Below, in pieces: positions 45,524 through 57,670 of a stretch of DNA of 64,000 nucleotides. The position numbers were made by a program, and so were the translations under genes. The notes under the pieces were generated by a model that was given only the letters and a program-made list of their open reading frames with translations, had not been told where the DNA came from and made no database searches. Origin of the DNA: Chrysoporthe austroafricana. Lineage: Eukaryota; Ascomycota; Sordariomycetes; Diaporthales; Cryphonectriaceae. Within the stretch, counting starts at the first letter, position 1. Each line of letters begins with the position of its first letter. The stretch spans positions 3,844,001-3,908,000 of the forward strand of contig JYIP02000005.1 of assembly GCA_001051155.2 (NCBI GenBank). Reading direction: 5' to 3'.

Positions 45524-48500
45524 ATGGCAACCGAACAAGCGGCAGAGGAGCTGAAGCAGCAGGGAGCCATGGAAGCCTCCCGCGACCCGGAAAGCTCTGT
45601 CTCTGCTGAAGATGCGGAAAAGAAGATCCTGGAGGAGACCAAGAGTGCGGGCGTTGCGGCCTTCAGGTTTAACCCCGATGCCAGCCCGGCCGAGAAGAAG
45701 GCACAGGCTAGAGAGGTGAGCGAGAGAAGGACTCCGCGTCGTCGGTGGGCAGGCACCTAACAGCAGCTTTTCCAGGCCGTTCCAGAGGGCTTCCATTCCA
45801 ATCGGCGCAAAGGCGCAGCGCTCGTCACCGACCGAGACGGTGGAGAGCCCGACTACGACATCCCCGAAGACTCCAAGGCTGGCGCCATCGAGGTGGCCAA
45901 GGATGCTGATGGGAAGGCCACCATCGACGGGAAGCCTGCCGACGGCGGGCCGGAAATGGGACCTCAGACCGGCTGGGCACCTCGCTTCGGCTGGCCGGTC
46001 GAATCTGTCATGGAGGGCGAGAGTTTACTAGATCACCAGACCTGGTTGGAGGGTAAGATCCCGGACAAGTACTATGGTGGTAAGTCGACAAGGCCAGGTT
46101 TCTACCCCTCGCCAAGTTCACGCGTGCTGATTGCGTGACTCTCAGACTGGTACTACAATGCCGCGGTAATTGTTTTTGCCTGCATAGCCTCATGGTTCGT
46201 TGCTGTCCTCGGAGGTGGCCTCGGATGGGTGTTCATGATCATGGCTTGCTGTGCGACCTACTACCGAACCTCCATCCGACGAGTCCGCCGCAATTTCAGG
46301 GACGACTTGAACCGGGAGGTCAATCTCAAGAGGCTGGAAACGGATACTGAATCTCTCGAATGGATCAACTCATTCTTAGTCAAGTTTTGGCCTATCTACC
46401 AGCCTGTCTTGGCAGCCACTATCATCAGCTCTGTCGATCAGGTCTTGAGCGGCGCAACCCCTGGATTCCTCGACAGCTTGAGGCTTAAGGAGTTCACCTT
46501 GGGCTCCAAACCACCGCGAATGGAGCACGTCAAGACGTACCCCAAGGCTGAGGACGACGTGGTGATTATGGACTGGAAGTTCAGCTTCACCCCGAATGAC
46601 ACCGCCGATATGACCTCCCGCCAGATCAAGAGCAAGATCAACCCAAAGGTTGTGCTTGAGATCCGTATCGGTAAGGCAATGGTCAGCAAAGGTCTGGACG
46701 TCATCGTCGAGGATATGGCCTTCCAGGGCATTATGCGATTGAAGATCAAGCTTCAGCTCCCCTTCCCTCACGTTGAGAAGGTCGAGATGTGCTTCCTCGA
46801 GCGCCCAACGATTGACTACGTTTGCAAGCCCCTCGGCGGTGAGACGTTTGGTTTCGATATCAACTTTATTCCCGGTCTCGAGAGCTTTATCCTCGAGCAG
46901 ATCCATGGAAACCTGGCGCCAATGATGTACGCACCAAACGTCTTCCCCATCGAAGTTGCCAAGATGCTCGCGGGCTCTCCGGTTGACCAGGCCGTTGGTG
47001 TTATCGCGATCACTCTCCACGGTGCCCAAGGTCTCAAGAACCCCGACAATTTCTCTGGGAACCCAGATCCATACGCTGTGGTCACTCTGAACAAGAGACA
47101 GTCACTGGCGCAGACCAAGACCGTGAGAGACAATCCGAACCCACGTTGGAACGAGACTCACTACATCATCGTCACATCTTTCAACGACACCTTGGATATC
47201 CAGGTCTTCGACTGGAACGAATTCCGCAAGGACAAGGAGCTCGGAACGGCATCTTTCGCTCTCGAAAATGTCGAGGAAATCTACGAGCACGAGAACGAGC
47301 ATCTTGAGATCAAGTCGGGCGGCAAGGCCCGCGGCGCGCTCATGTGCGACATCCGCTTTTTCCCAGTCCTGGAGCCAACGAAAGGCCCAGACGGAACTGA
47401 AGAGCCCCTGCCGGAAACGCCCACCGGTATCCTACGCTTCACCGTTGAGCAAGCCAAGGATCTTGACGGCTCGAAGAGTCTTGTTGGCCAGCTCAATCCC
47501 TACGCCCATCTGCTGCTCAACGGCAAGGAGATTCACACCACCAAGAAGTTGAAGCGGACCAACAATCCAATCTGGGACAATGGCACCAAGGAGATCCTGA
47601 TCACGGATCGCAAGTCTGCCAAACTTGGCGTTGTCATCAAGGATGATCGCGAGCTAGCTGGTGATCAAATCCTCGGCACTTACTCTATCAAGCTGGAAGA
47701 TATGCTTGAGCTGATGGCCAAGGGACAGGATTGGTATAACATCTCTGGAGCAAAGACAGGCCGTGTGAAGATGCAAGCTCAGTGGCGACCTGTGGCACTC
47801 TCTGGTATTGTGGCCGGAACCGGAGGCTACCAGACACCCATCGGAGTCATGCGCTTTCACTTCCAGAGTGCTAAGAACCTACGGAATTTCGAGACGATGG
47901 GCAAATCTGACCCGTATGTGCGAGTCTCCTTATCTGGTATCGAGCGAGCTCGCACTGTCACCCACCGGAATACGCTCAACCCAGATTGGGATGAAGTATT
48001 GTACGTGCCCGTCCACTCTCCAAGGGAGAGGCTTCAACTCGAGGTCATGGACGCGGAGAAGATGGGCAAGGACCGCAGCTTAGGTCTCGTCGAGATGTCT
48101 GCTTCCGAGTACATACATCAAGACGAAAGCGGCGAATATTTGGTCCATGACCAGAAAGCTCTCCACGAAGAGGGTCTGAAGCTTCATGGAAAGGGTACCG
48201 CGAAGGGTTTGCTCAAGTACACGGTCGCTTTCTTCCCCACTCTAAACGTTGCGGACCCCGAAGACGAGGAAGAAGAAAAGGAGCAAGAGAAGCAAGGAGA
48301 CACAACCCCGTCCCACAATGGTGATGCCAAAGCCTCCCTCGATGTCCCACGTTCTGAGAACCCCGGAAAATTCTCATCCACAGTGGGCGCATCTGGAGAC
48401 GCAGACAAAGATGCGGCGCGACCGGTCACGCCTGTCTCCCCTGCGTCCGCCACTATGCCGCGCAAATCGAAAGACGAGAGACAACCGCCAAAGATCCACC

Positions 48501-50219
48501 TTACTCCTCAGGAATTGCTTAAGTATGAGTCTGGTCTTATTATCTTCAAACTCATGGATGCAGAACTTCCGCAGAGCAATTGTCGTGTTGAGGTCTTCGT
48601 CGACGACATGGCGTTTCCATCTTACGTATCTTCAATGGCGAAGTCGAAGACCTACACATTTGATGAGATTGGCGATTGCATAATTCGAGAACTAGACTTC
48701 TCGAAATTGACCATCAAGATCCAAGAGAAGGGTGGCAAGCTAGGAGAGGATGATAAGGGTGACCACACTCTCGCCCGCCTCACAGGGAACACTCTGGACA
48801 CACTGAAGCAATGTCTTGTAAGCATTCTGTCCCCCATCGTTACTTTTGATGACTAACCTTCTTTATTAGAATAACCCCACTACCCTTAAGATGAAGGGCG
48901 AGGATGGCAGAGTTAGCGCTGTCAAAGTCAGCCTCAAATACATCCCTATCAATATGAAGCTTGACCCGAGCGAGAGCATCAACAACATGGGCAACCTGAG
49001 AGTTGATGTACTGGATGCTATGGATCTGCCTTCCGCTGATTCCAATGGCAAGAGCGATCCTTACTGCAAGTTTGAACTGAACGGGCAAGACGTGTTCAAG
49101 ACAAAGGTGCAGAAGAAGACTCTCCACCCAGCCTGGAATGAATTCTTCGAGGTTCCAGTCCCTTCTCGAACTGCGGCCAAATTCAGCGTCAAGGTTATGG
49201 ACTGGGACTTTGCCGACAAGCCTGACTTTCTCGGTGGTGCTGATATCAACTTGGAGCAGCTGGAACCATTCAAAGCTCAAGAGGTCAAACTCATATTGGA
49301 TGGAAAATCAGGTAGCCTGAGGCTGCGGCTCCTATTCCGCCCAGACTATGTGACAAGGCACAGGCAAGGAACATCGACATTCTCCGGCACATTTGCTGCA
49401 CCAGGCAGGATTGTTACTGGCGTTGCCGGTGCGCCTATCAAGGGTGCCACGGGGCTCGCTCACGGAGTGGGCAAGGGCGCTTCTTTCATCAAGCGCGGCT
49501 TTGGCAGCAGGAAGAAGGATGACGACTCCATAGCGGAATCACAAGTCTCCGGTCTTGCTGAGTCTCCCATTGTCATCAATGGCGCCGATTCGACACCTGG
49601 CGGCGGACTGAAGCGGTCGACCTTAGCAGTTTCAGACGCCGATGTGTCACCAGATGCTTCTCCCACGCCGGCGCTTGGCGCTACGAATGGGCACAACCGA
49701 ACTAAGAGTTTCGGTGCAGCCTCCACGAACAGTGCGATCGTCCCTGGCTCGGGGTCTGGCACGGCGACATTTACCATCGTTTCAGCTTCTGGCTTCCCAT
49801 CATCCTCTGATGTGTACATCGTCGTGCAACAGAAGGCGCCGAAGAGTAAGACCATCGGCAAGACGAAGCATCACAAGGCTTCTGACGGCGTTTTCAAATA
49901 CGGGGAGACCTTCAAGTGTGTGTGCGTCCCAGATGCCTCTTTCGCGCTCCAGGCCAAGGAGAACCACACCTTTAAGGGCGATGAGGACCTCGGCGAGCAC
50001 TTCCTGCCTATTGGAAACGACGAAGAGAAGGAATACCCGGTCGGCGACGGCAGTGTACTTGTGAGGTCCACATTCGTCGAGTCGGAGGCCAACGGCGGCG
50101 GTAGTCTTGCCCCGACCAGCCCTGCGAGACCGTTTTCCCGGAAGAGCTTCATGAGCAAGAGGGACAGTAGGAGTGTGAGTCGTGCGAGTATGAGCCGGGA
50201 TTCTACACCGAACCCTTAG
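45524..50219 (+). CDS. Tricalbin-like SMP/multi-C2 membrane-tethering protein
   Basis: ER-plasma membrane contact-site tether and lipid transporter of the tricalbin/extended-synaptotagmin family. Exons are 45524-45715, 45776-46079, 46146-48817 and 48870-50219, giving 1505 aa. Residues about 165-205 form a hydrophobic hairpin (WYYNAAVIVFACIASWFVAV, then GLGWVFMIMACCATYY). The SMP domain spans about 234-430 (SLEWINSFLVKFWPIYQPVL to MYAPNVFPIEV). C2 modules follow near 450, 590, 732, a diverged one near 953, another near 1095, and a last C2-like fold near 1346. The 1095 module has a full calcium-binding set (DSNGKSDPY and DWDFADKPD), while the 590 one has NPY instead of DPY and appears calcium-independent. 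Long Ser/Lys-rich linkers separate the late domains. Yeast tricalbins have a similar architecture. An in-frame Met at 45491 is possible but less likely. Confidence 0.95.
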
Positions 50220-51234
50220 GGAGGGTCGTTGAGGGGTATGTTTTCCCGGGAGTCACTAAGGCTGTCGCCCGGCACGCGGAGCCCAGAGTAGGAGGAGCGC
50301 CCAGACTAGCGACTGTTTTGCCCCCGTTTGACCTTTCAGATACCTTCCTCCTACATCTTTCTTTCAGGTTGAAACTCACTTCAGAGTGTGTGTCGACAAT
50401 CCCGTTTTGGGCGCAAGGCTATGGATAAAAAGAAATCGAGCTTGTTCTGTTTAGTCGGGGGGCTGGAGTGGATTGGCAGCCCCTGGACGAGAGTGACGAC
50501 CGAGTCGGCTTCGGAATTGGCAACTAGGGTTTCCTATTGAAATTCCTTTTTTCCTTGTAGATGGCGCCCCATCAGTATGCTTGCCTAATCACTATGAATG
50601 CTATGATCATGACCATAACTTTACAAAAGATGATGCACCGTATTCACACCGATCAAGTGGGGTGTGATTAGACGACTGGGAGGAGGGTCCTTGACATGCT
50701 ATTACCCCCGACGACGAACGACTGCCCATCAAGCAGGTCACAACGTCACTAGTATTGGATTCGACCGTCGTAAAGCTATTGACTGGTACTTCGTTCAGCC
50801 TTCATTGATACTACTTTCGCCTTGAATAAAAAGTGTAAGACCCTTCGCTGGCTCTGGATGCTTTCCACAACACTGCGGCCAAACAGCGAGCTCTGAACTC
50901 CTCACAGGAACCCCGCTCAAAGAGAGCGATAAGCTCGACTTCAAAACATATTGTATAAGCTTTGGCACAATTGAAACACTCCAAACGAGGCATGAACCTT
51001 CGCCGCCCCGCCCCCTCCCCTCCCGGTTACCCTGTGAAATCGAGATTCACTCAAGTCGCCGATGGATTTTACCTACTCCCGGAGCCCAAAGAGCCGAAGG
51101 ACGTACCCATCATGGTCATCCATCAACTGCTCCCAATTTTCTGGCTCGAGCATCCCCTCAACGCTGTCGGCCGCCCTCTCCAGGTGCCATCTACCGCTAG
51201 CCGCTCTCTGATCGTTCTCCGTGGACGCATACCT
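50220..51234. other. Convergent intergenic region
   Basis: 3' flanks of the tricalbin and APH-like genes. No further gene is supported. Confidence 0.6.
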
Positions 51235-52375
51235 CTAGTCGTCCAGTGTTGCCATGCCAAACGTGATGAGTGCGGATCTCAGCGATGTCATTGCCGGGTT
51301 CGACGGCGACCGGTCCTGTGTCTTCGCTGCCATGTTGGCCGTGACAGCGTAGTGGCGACAGAGCGAGCTGGCAAACTCCGAGGCACACTGCGCGGCGCAT
51401 GGGTGTGGAGGGCTGCCCACCTTCAGGGCGTTGATGAACCCCAACAACCGTGCCATGTCACCATGCAGCCCCCTCCCGTTGTTAAATGCGAACTTCCAGT
51501 CAATAATGGCCACGGCCTCGTTCGGGGCGAGCAGAGCGTCGGCCGGCTCCTCCACAGGCGGCACCAGCACACCGTCCGGAGAGCTTATGGCCGTGATCCG
51601 ACAGGCCTCGCCGGGTAGCTTATCACGATGTATGTCGGTCATACATCGTAGGAACAGCATTGATATGGTTTGCTCGCTCTCGCCGGCTGCCCGGAGTCGT
51701 TTCGACATAGCCGCCAGCGAGGCATCGTTATCCGAATACGCAGCGGCGTAGTCCCCGTCCTCACCCAGAACTGTCCTGGATGCGGATCTCGAGATGTGTC
51801 TCAGCGCCTCGGGGTCGTGAAGGGCACCGTAGAACTGTCCCAGACGCCTGCCGGCATCTGCAAACACCCGAACGGCGTACTCGGGCGGTGCGTCGGTGGC
51901 CACGGCCTGGACGAGCCGGGCGCCGAAGGGGGAGAGGTCGCGCCCTAGGTCGCTTAGGATTAGCACCTTCCATTCCTCGTGGTGGAGGACAACGCGGGGG
52001 ATGACGACGCCGCTGCTGTTCGCGATCTCGCACAGGGCGAGCTCGGTGAGCACGCTGAGGCCTACGACCTCGGCCGCCTAACGGGCAGGTCTGGGCGTCA
52101 GTCCCGGGTTCACAATCTCCGCGGCGGGGCGCAAGGGCAGGCGAGAGACCACTTACGCCTTCGAAATCATCGGAGTAGTGCTTCACGATGAGAGAGGCTG
52201 GGGTCACCTCGCCCCCCTTCAAAGTTTCCTCGATTTCATTACAGGAGATCTCTCGGTATAGCCGGATCGTGTCCTGGTTGCGCGAGCTCAGGATCTCCTC
52301 GACCCAGAAATGTTGGTCTGGGTACTTTGCTTCCACAGCAGGTCTGAAATTGAAACTGAAGTTGAAGGCCAACAT
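51235..52375 (-). CDS. APH/choline-kinase-like phosphotransferase family protein, diverged
   Basis: Aminoglycoside-phosphotransferase-fold protein of unknown substrate. Such proteins are numerous in fungi and mostly uncharacterised. Exons are 52375-52157 and 52077-51235, with intron 52078-52156, giving 353 aa. Exon 1 contains the N-lobe strand and Lys (EVTPASLIVKHY). Exon 2 continues with VLTELALCEIANSSGVVIPR, then EEWKVLILSDLG as hinge. The catalytic loop is at DIHRDKLPGEACRITAIS. The family consensus there is HGDxxxGN, so the Asp is kept but the metal-binding Asn position is Glu. The second metal site, IIDWKFAF, is intact. Fungal members often vary here, so activity is uncertain. The gene lies about 0.8 kb from the C2H2 gene on the same strand, with no evidence of linkage. 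Confidence 0.75.
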
Positions 52376-53210
52376 CTTGTGTGTTGAAGTGCACTCCGCG
52401 TCGGGCTGACAGGTATTTCGAGAGTGTCCCAGATGGCGATGCTTCAATGATAACTGGCTTGGAAGATAAAGAACATCCAGGGGGTGGTTCCGCAATACTT
52501 GATCAGTTTCATTGAGAAATTGAGCAGTGTTTTCCCTTGTCGTAATCCACCTTCCTTGGCCAGTTCGGAATTACGAGAGATCATTCGGTTACCTAGGCAA
52601 GAATTCCCACATCAAGAAGCGATGGTTCCTGCTTCTTTCTACAAACACCCCAAGACTATGACACATTGAGAGATCCTGGATGGTACAGCTGGGTCTATGC
52701 GAGTGTGCTTGGCCAAGAAAAGGGTGAATGCGTCTACTCCAATGTGCAGTCCACTAGACAGATGCTTACAAGAAGAGCCGTGGTATACATTGACATATTC
52801 AAAATTGATGCACAAGGCAATATGCTATGGCGTACCTCGGTAGTGCTTGACGCGCGGATGATCGTCACCAAAAGTTTGTCATTCATTCGAGTAGGGTCCG
52901 CCGGCATTTGGCAGTTTCCAGTCCGTATACTCCTCGACAACCAAATGGGCCTCGACTTGCCGGTGCGGAAGATAACACAAGAAATCATAGATTGAGAAAT
53001 GCAAAAGACTAAGCAACATGGTTTCGCGCAAACTTGGTATGACTTCTCAAAGCTAGGAAATCAGAGAATCGGGGCCGGGGGAAGAGGGGAGAGGGGAAGA
53101 AAACGAAACTCGTAAACTCGTCACCCGTCAGTATCGTCTCGAAGGGGAACGCTTGATCACTGATTGCCACAACCAACACTTTACCCGCGTCAGCCTATAC
53201 CAATCCATCC
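52376..53210. other. Intergenic region
   Basis: A plus-strand open frame at 52666-52995 (109 aa) has a mixed hydrophobic pattern but no recognised motif and no splice extension, so it is not called. It may be relic or chance. Confidence 0.45.
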
Positions 53211-54094
53211 TCACTTCTTCTGCGCACATCTTCCCTGGTGCTTCTTCTTATGCCTCTCGACGTTGTCGGGCCTATCAGCCGTATACCCGCAGTCCTCGCA
53301 CTTTTTCTTGGTGACGGGTGTTAAATCCGCCAGTTCGGGGTGTTTCGCTGCCCAGGCGGCATGATGGGACCGTATATGGCGATCTAGGTCCTTCTTCTGC
53401 GCGCACTTCTTCTCGCAAGCATCATGGGGGCAGGAAAACGAGGGAACGTGATTGCGATAGTGCTTGCTGAGCACAATATGTTATGTAAACATGTTATACT
53501 TCTGCAACTTCAGAATGAAAAGACTCACTTCAGCTGGTTCTGCGAGGGCCAGCATTTGCCACAGACGCTGCAAATAAAAGCATTGCTGTCGAGAACTGGC
53601 TGGCTTGTTGAAAAGGAAGCGCTTGTGTATGGGTCGTTGGGCATCTGGCTTACGTGCGCAGGTTGGCCGGGTGAAATAGAATTCGTTTCCGAAGAAAAAT
53701 CAAACGAGGTTGGCGCCGAAGGAAAAGCTACATCGAAAAACTCCATGTTCATATCCGCGTTGTTGTACGGGAGAGCGATCTCCGTGTCGTGTCCAACAGG
53801 ACGACCGCCGAAGCTACCATCTAAGGCCGGGGTGTCTGAGGTTCAATTGCTCAAGCCTGAGCCACTCGCATTGAGTTGGCTGGAGGGCCCCAGTCTGATG
53901 CTAGAGTTCATGGACAGTACACCAGGATGGATTCCGGTGTCCCCTTCTGGAAAGCTGGGCCACCCACCACCAGAGTCGAAGCCCGCGTTCTCCGACAACG
54001 ACGGTGCATTGGCCCACGGGGCTGCTGCCTCAGACCCAGTGGACCCGTCTAACATCGGGTCGCTTCTCTGCGTGAGGTGCCTCCTGCGAGACAT
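53211..54094 (-). CDS. C2H2 zinc finger protein with in-frame stop or tiny intron
   Basis: Putative DNA-binding protein with three C-terminal C2H2 fingers. The last intron, 53467-53528, is clear and joins two finger exons. Finger 1 is CSVCGKCWPSQNQL followed by NKHYRNH across the junction. Finger 2 is CPHDACEKKCAQKKDLDRH and finger 3 is CEDCGYTADRPDNVERH, each with correct spacing. The N-terminal half is Ser/Gly/Pro-rich and disordered, starting MSRRRHLTQRSDPM at 54094. A TGA at 53843-53845 interrupts this frame, which otherwise continues unchanged on both sides. A 45-nt GT..AG interval (53821-53865, donor GTGGCT) would remove the stop and keep frame, giving 258 aa. Alternatives are a start at the downstream Met at 53752, or real inactivation. 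The fingers themselves look intact. Confidence 0.7.
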
Positions 54095-55354
54095 GGCGGT
54101 GGACCTGTCGTGGGTACGGTCTGGTTGCCGCTGATTCACGTTCTTCTGGGTTTTACTGGCGTCAGAACCACACCGTAATCTCTGCGTGAAGGTCCATCCT
54201 GACACGGAGGCGTACTATGTACACCATATTTGAGTCACGACAGATATCATCGACACATCATTACGTACCTTGGAGTCTCACAAACCTCTGTAAACCTCTG
54301 TCTGAACCTGACAAACGAGAACAGTCCCCTAGACCTTTTCTGCGGATATGGCTCTTGAGGGATTTCCCAAGAAACGCGTCTTTTTCTTTGATCAGGCTGA
54401 AGCTTTGTTTTGGGGTCTTAGCAAATCAAACAGCAAAGGAGTTGCACACTCCAGCTACAGGTCGCTGCTATCCACAACGAAGCGAGTGAGTCGGACGATC
54501 CTGCCAAATAAGACAAGACCACCGTGGGAGTGGATGAGTGAAAACACAAGTTTGGACAGAACTGGCACCGTTTTTCAAACCACAAGGGCCCGTCTACTCT
54601 AGCATTTTCGCCTGCCGCGCATAGTTGAATGTACTTTTTACAGTTGACTCGACGTAAGCCTAGCCGCGCCATCAAGACATGATGACACCCTACCCTCATG
54701 CAACCTGCGTGAGGCCTGAAAGTGCGGCATCCTTCGGATGATATGTGTCAGGCTGAGAAGAGAAGTAACCCTGTCGTGGAACACAGCCCGCAAACCACGA
54801 TACAATATGGTCACGGGAAGTTCTCTCAACTCCAGGGGGATTACCTTTGATTGGAGGTCGAGTCCAGACAATCGACACGCGGAGAAATCCATGGAAACCC
54901 TCGAAATGTCGGTGGGCCGCTCGAAAATAGGCCTCACGCGTTTCAAACCCAGACTATCACATTTCGCGCCCGTCCAATTCGTGCGCAGCCAGTTCACAAT
55001 GAGCTCATTTAACTCTAGCCTGTCAGGCCTCAGGCAGAATGCCTTGCGGTTGGCCTGGGCGTGCAGGAGGGCTGTCGCTGCCATTGGCCCCTGGGCGGTG
55101 GGGCCAACGAGAGAGTTACGAGCGGCAATGTCAGGAACAAGGACGAAGCTGCCTTTAGTTCTTACACATTGAGGGAGTGTGGGGGTTAAATACCCTTGAG
55201 CACCGATGATGGCGGTCGATTGCCTCGTTTCCCGACTCTTTCGCATCTTTGGAGTTCAACGACCTGGATAGTGTCTCTGGACTCTTGTTAAGTCAACTAT
55301 TGCACCTTATAATAAATTGAAATAACTTGTCCTGTTGGATCAGTATCAGAAAAC
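54095..55354. other. Divergent region between C2H2 and deaminase-fold genes
   Basis: Contains the promoters of both flanking genes. A 202-aa minus-strand frame (54638-55246) and a 144-aa plus-strand frame overlap it antisense. The minus one has a plausible hydrophobic pattern, but neither has a recognised motif, so neither is called. Confidence 0.45.
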
Positions 55355-57000
55355 ATGTCGCATTCTGAAGACGATGGTGAGATATACTCACGTTGAGAAA
55401 GACCCCAAGGTCCCACTACGGCGACTGACCACCTTCACGCTTTCAAGTCCCTCCAGAGCAGACCGCGCCTCCTCCGAAGACGCTCGTGGAGCTCGGCGGA
55501 AAGCTGCGAAACAGGTTCTACGAGCCTCTCGTCCTCCTCCAGGCGGCCACGCAGGCCTGTATGCATAACCTAGCACCCAGGGTGCCAGAACCCATCCCAG
55601 ACAGGTTTAATCAGACGTCCGAGCAGCTGTTCCACGACTTCATGAACAAGCTCGCCCAGATCTGCGACTGCAAGAGAGGCGGCACCACCGTCACCGCGGT
55701 GGTTGCCCTCGACTTTCGCGACCGGGTCCAATACCGGTTCGCGTCGAACAGTCGCATGCGGAGCGGGCTGGCGAGCCTGCGAGCGTTTGTGGAAGACGTG
55801 CTCCAGACACTGCAGGGCTGGACCGAGGATACTTCCGATATTGTCACGGTCCGGGTGTTACGAAAGATTGTCGCCTTCAACGGAGCAAGGATGCGCAGCT
55901 ACATGAGGAACGTTGCAAACTGGTCAGAGAAATGCCTCGAGACGCCAGGATTGACTACGGTAATTATCCAGAAGCTCCAAGAGCTAAGCCGGCTTTCAGC
56001 AACGGATAATGATGAGAATCCCGACGAGGTTACCTGTGAGTGTCACATTCCCTACACCAGGATCATCTGCCTACCTAGGAGACAAATAGGTCGCTCACGT
56101 CTGCTAGTTTTCCGACGTTGTTTCTTGTTGATGGATTGCATCAGGAAATTGTCGAAGTCGAGTCTGTATAGGACTTTCCGCGACAAGGCCAACATCATCC
56201 AGAACGGTGAAGAGTCGTCCTGGGCGGAGCTTCGCCACGCGGCCGGGCGTCTGCTTTCGTATTTGGAGGGCGCGAAGACCCTCGTGGAAGCCCGCTCGGT
56301 GGCAGAGTGGGAGCGCCTCTTCTTCGAGGTCGAGGTAATCTGCATTCCGTCCTCGAGGCCGGAAAACAACCCGATCGTGAGGAAGAAGGCCGGCGCCGCG
56401 GAGATTCTCAACCGCATGTCGTCCACCTCCGGCACGGCGAGCCTGGCCACGTACCAGCGTGACGCGGAAATTCTCCAGCGGTTCGACCTCGACAAGTACA
56501 TCCGGGGGCAGATCGAGAAGGAGAGCTTCCGACCGATCGTCCATGCCGAGATCCTGGTCCACGAATCGATCGTGAACGACCCCGACATCGGTGACCTGCA
56601 CGCCGCGAGGTTCTTCGGGCGCTACAGGTACATCGGCACCAGCAAGCCGACATGTCGACTGTGCGATTACTACTTCCGGACCGTCGGCGACGGTGTCCAG
56701 GTCCGGCACACGCACCGGAATGTTTACGCTAACTGGCGGGCGCCGGATGTCTGGGTGGGCCAGGACCTGATTGGGGACAGGACAGCTGCGAAGCGGCGCG
56801 AGGACATTTTAAACAGCATGGTTGTTTCGATTAGGAGAGATGTATACCGCACGCTGTCTGATAAGGTCCCCGAGTGGAAGCGGTATGACTCGAATACGAG
56901 TCGGACGTATAACCGTACAGCCAGCCTTGACTATAGTAGTCAGGTTGATAAGGAGGTTGATGATCTCGCTTCGACCCTTGACGGCATGGGATTCGACTGA
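55355..57000 (+). CDS. OTT_1508-like nucleic acid/nucleotide deaminase-fold protein
   Basis: A 497-aa protein whose C-terminal half matches the zinc-dependent deaminase layout of the OTT_1508-like family (Pfam OTT_1508_deam), which is expanded in fungi. Exons are 55355-55376, 55457-56035 and 56108-57000, with introns 55377-55456 and 56036-56107. The short first exon (MSHSEDD) joins EQTAPPPKTLVELGGKLRNR. Helical N-terminal residues (about 20-330) have no identified domain. The core begins near residue 345: FRPIVHAEILVHESI supplies zinc-ligand His and catalytic Glu (HAE). YIGTSKPTCRLCDYYFRT supplies the CxxC pair after a GRYRYIG strand. A conserved-looking HTHRNVYANWRAPDVW block follows. The substrate is not known. 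Deaminases of this superfamily act on free nucleotides, RNA or DNA. No signal peptide is seen. Confidence 0.85.
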
Positions 57001-57670
57001 AGCGCATAACTAGGATGATGAAGTACTGGATCCAGGTAACAAGCATTCGGAAGCGTGTAGTAGAGTTGGCGCCGTATGATGTTATTGGGTTACCCCCTCC
57101 CCCTTCGGCCACAATAAACACATTTTAGCTGACCAGAATGAAAACCCGGCATAACTTCCGACTGAGAAATGTGAAAATGCTGGTAATGACGGCTGAAACA
57201 GCCTGATTTGAACATTATTCTGATTATGTAGGAAGTGTAGATATCTACTTTAGGACACTGATCCGTATATTGGTCCGGAAGCCTTATGGTATCGCCTGTT
57301 CTTTTCAACGCCCTCTATGCAATGCATCCGTGTTGTATCAACCATCCCTCATTTCTCAAACGCCGGTGCTGTTCGCTCTGTACATCGAGATCGCTCCATC
57401 GTACAAAGGCTATGTCGTATGATCGTATCTCCCGCTCGGCATCAATTCTGTGATCAGCCGATCATCGGTCGCCGAATCTACATCGTCTGATCCCGACGCA
57501 TGGGCTCTTCCGTCCTACTATTCTCCAGAGCTGCACTAGATGGTGCGTCGCCGATGGGGAAGCCCCCATGAAGCTTGTCATCGGGACGTCTGTTGCGCCG
57601 CTGACCTCCATCGTCGTGGTAGATCTACTTGAAGGAATTGGGGGTCTGAAGCTCGGTCGCACAGAGTCTT
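57001..57670. other. Convergent intergenic region
   Basis: 3' flanks of the deaminase-fold gene and the Crh-type gene. No gene was recognised. Confidence 0.6.
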
